From an uncultured Clostridia bacterium (GTDB lineage: Bacteria > Bacillota > Clostridia > TANB77 > CAG-508), in contig CALXJO010000015.1 of NCBI GenBank assembly GCA_944388645.1, forward strand, positions 1 to 14,309: DNA of 14,309 bases, given 5' to 3'. The notes below the pieces were generated by a model that saw only the letters and a program-made list of their open reading frames with translations, did no database searches and was not told the DNA's origin. Numbering within the stretch: the first letter of the stretch is position 1; every line of letters starts with the position of its first letter. Made by a program: the position numbers and the translations under genes. Shown here one piece after another: positions 12,762 to 14,309 of this stretch.

Positions 12762-14309
12762 TTATACCTCCTCTATTTTTCCATAAATTAATCCAACTTG
12801 TAATTCGCCAGATTGTGTATTTGTAATATTGCCTCCACCATTATTAGTACAAGAAATTACCTTTTGATTTAAGTCTTCATTTGGAGTAACTAAATTTCCT
12901 TCTCCAACAAGATTTCCATTATTTTCACAATATTCTACTATTGAATTATTATACAAAACTCCGCAAATTCCTCCTAAAGTCACAATATTGTCTGAGCTAG
13001 ATGTAATATTTCCGAGAATTTTTAGAATTTGATATTCTACTAGAATCATAGTTTATACCTACAATTCCTCCTATATTTACACTTCCAGCTATTACTTCTT
13101 CAAATTTTGAAACATTTGCATCATTGTTACAATTTAAAATGCTTCCTTTATTTTCACCTGCAATACCACCAATATTATTTGTTCCAAAAATTACTCCACT
13201 ATTTCTGCAATTCTCAATGTTTGCATTTTCTAAAATTGCAACTATTCCACCGAACTACTTCTTCATCATTAGAATTTTGATCTAAATTATTAACTCTTGC
13301 TGTGTTTTGACAAGAAACTATATTTCCAGATGAAAAACATGCAATTCCGACCTGCAATTTTAGCTTCTACCTTACCATTATTTGTACAACTGGTAAGCAC
13401 ACCATTATTCTCAGCTACAATTCCTGCTGTATAATTATTTGAATTACTTGTTTCTTTGATTTCACCATTATTAGAACAATTTGTGATTACACCGCTGTTT
13501 AGTATATTTGAATCTACAGTGTTTCTAGCAGTGATTCCTGCTTTTTGACAATTTGATTCTATATTAACACTGCTTGATGAATCTAAAATTGTTCCCACAT
13601 TTTCTCCAACTATTCCTCCTATTAAAATATTTGCATTTTCTGCGTTTTCTAATACTTTAATATTTCCTTCTATTCTACAAGATTGAATAGTTCCTTCATT
13701 TCTTGAGGCAAGCATACCAATATTCATATTAATATTCTCTATATACTCATTTGTAGTTGTTATATTTCCAATAATTCTAAGATTAGATATTGTTCCTTTA
13801 TTATTTTCAAATAACCCAATATTAGTTTTAGTATTTCCTTCTGGAATATTCATTATTAAATTTGTAATAGTTTTATTATCACCATTAAAATTTCCTTCAA
13901 ATGAGCTTGATTCCTCATCTATAACTCCATAGAAGCCATTGCCTGTCGTAAGTTCAAGCTTAACTCCATCTATATTTCCATCAGAATTTAAATCTCCATA
14001 TGTAGTATCATTAATATCTAAATAAGAAGAGTCATCTTGAAAATCCAATCTATTTATTAATTTAAAATAAGTATCTTTATATGTGGTTCCATTTGCTATA
14101 TTTCTAAGTAGTTTTATAAAATCTTCTACTTTTTCAATTCTATATGGATCATCTACAGTGCCACTGCCTGCATACTGATGTATAATTTCATCTTTTTTTT
14201 CATTTCCTGTCCTATTTAGAACTACAATTGCTGTAATTATTATTGCAATAATTACTAATATAATAATTAACAATGGAAATAATCTAATACTAACTTGTTT
14301 AGTTTTCAT
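12762..14309 (-). CDS. Membrane-anchored GLUG-type repeat protein with three apparent +1 frame changes
   Basis: From the ATG at 14309 (window edge, so no SD visible) to TAA 12762-12764, three +1 shifts give one continuous 514-aa protein. Residues about 9-31 form a membrane anchor after a basic start (MKTKQVSIR). AGSGTVDDPYRIEKVEDF is the usual lead-in of such domains and is followed by SFEGNFNGDNKTITNL. Then come about eight repeats of the form GGIVGENxGxIxxCxNxGxI, matching the GLUG motif, probably a right-handed beta-helix outside the cell. Parts read as separate frames: residues 1-320, 32, 79 and 83. Homologous repeats continue across each junction with no internal stop. At each site an in-frame CGG is followed by a stop within about 5-19 codons if no shift occurs. 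It may be a pseudogene, an error-bearing assembly or a recoded gene. It lies directly upstream of galE. Confidence 0.75.
13012..13014 (-). other. Apparent +1 shift site 3, TCT-CGG-AAA
   Basis: The frame in use reads AAT TCT CGG AAA and stops at a TAG five codons later. Skipping the C at 13014 gives TCT GGA AAT ATT and a repeat-consistent NSGNIT that stays open to the gene end. Confidence 0.8.
13250..13252 (-). other. Apparent +1 shift site 2, GTT-CGG-TGG
   Basis: Reading on gives RWNSCNFRKCKH and a TGA. Skipping the C at 13252 gives GTT GGT GGA ATA GTT, the repeat-typical GGIV. Confidence 0.8.
13347..13349 (-). other. Apparent +1 shift site 1, GGT-CGG-AAT
   Basis: Reading on gives 19 non-repeat residues and a stop at 13290. 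Skipping the C at 13349 gives GCA GGT GGA ATT GCA, the repeat-typical AGGIA. Confidence 0.8.

Noticed and set aside
13290..13372. The repeat protein ending naturally at 13290.
   Set aside because: The last 19 residues break the repeat pattern, and the pattern resumes at once in the +1 frame.

Overview
The window looks like a low-GC Gram-positive chromosome, probably an uncultured Clostridia-like gut bacterium. The evidence is strongly AT-rich genes (for example 17 G/C in the 60 bases at 4021-4080), canonical sigma-A promoters with 17-bp spacers, strong Shine-Dalgarno (SD) sites, intrinsic terminators and a T-box leader before valS.

Layout from left to right: a partial membrane protein resembling DUF2238/YjdF (minus, running off the left edge); a ZIP-family metal transporter (minus); ftsZ (minus), divergent from the tRNA-modification gene sua5/ywlC (plus); then a block of clearly different composition (about 4156-6921) with purB (plus), a small Cys-rich protein (minus) and a Pro/Thr-rich lipoprotein (minus). 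After that come valS (minus) behind a T-box riboswitch, an unrecognised 170-aa protein (plus), and a minus-strand operon-like run: a GLUG-type repeat protein at the right edge, galE, a LacX-like aldose epimerase-family protein and a small two-helix membrane protein. galE and the epimerase suit Leloir-type galactose/UDP-sugar metabolism. purB and valS are housekeeping genes.

The most striking observation concerns reading frame. The ZIP gene and the GLUG-repeat gene contain one and three apparent +1 frame changes. All four have the same form: a codon ending in T, then an in-frame CGG, where skipping the C restores the protein frame with a glycine codon (GGA or GGT). By eye I find no other in-frame CGG in the AT-rich genes, whereas the three block genes use CGG as ordinary arginine at least eight times. 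This may be programmed +1 frameshifting at a rare or unassigned CGG codon, a systematic sequencing artefact, or real mutation; the uniform pattern argues against random error.

The second unusual element is a 33-bp GC-rich repeat with 7-bp inverted ends, present in three identical copies. Two lie head to head after the ZIP stop codon and one is in the valS leader. The FtsZ here also lacks the usual C-terminal linker and partner-binding peptide.
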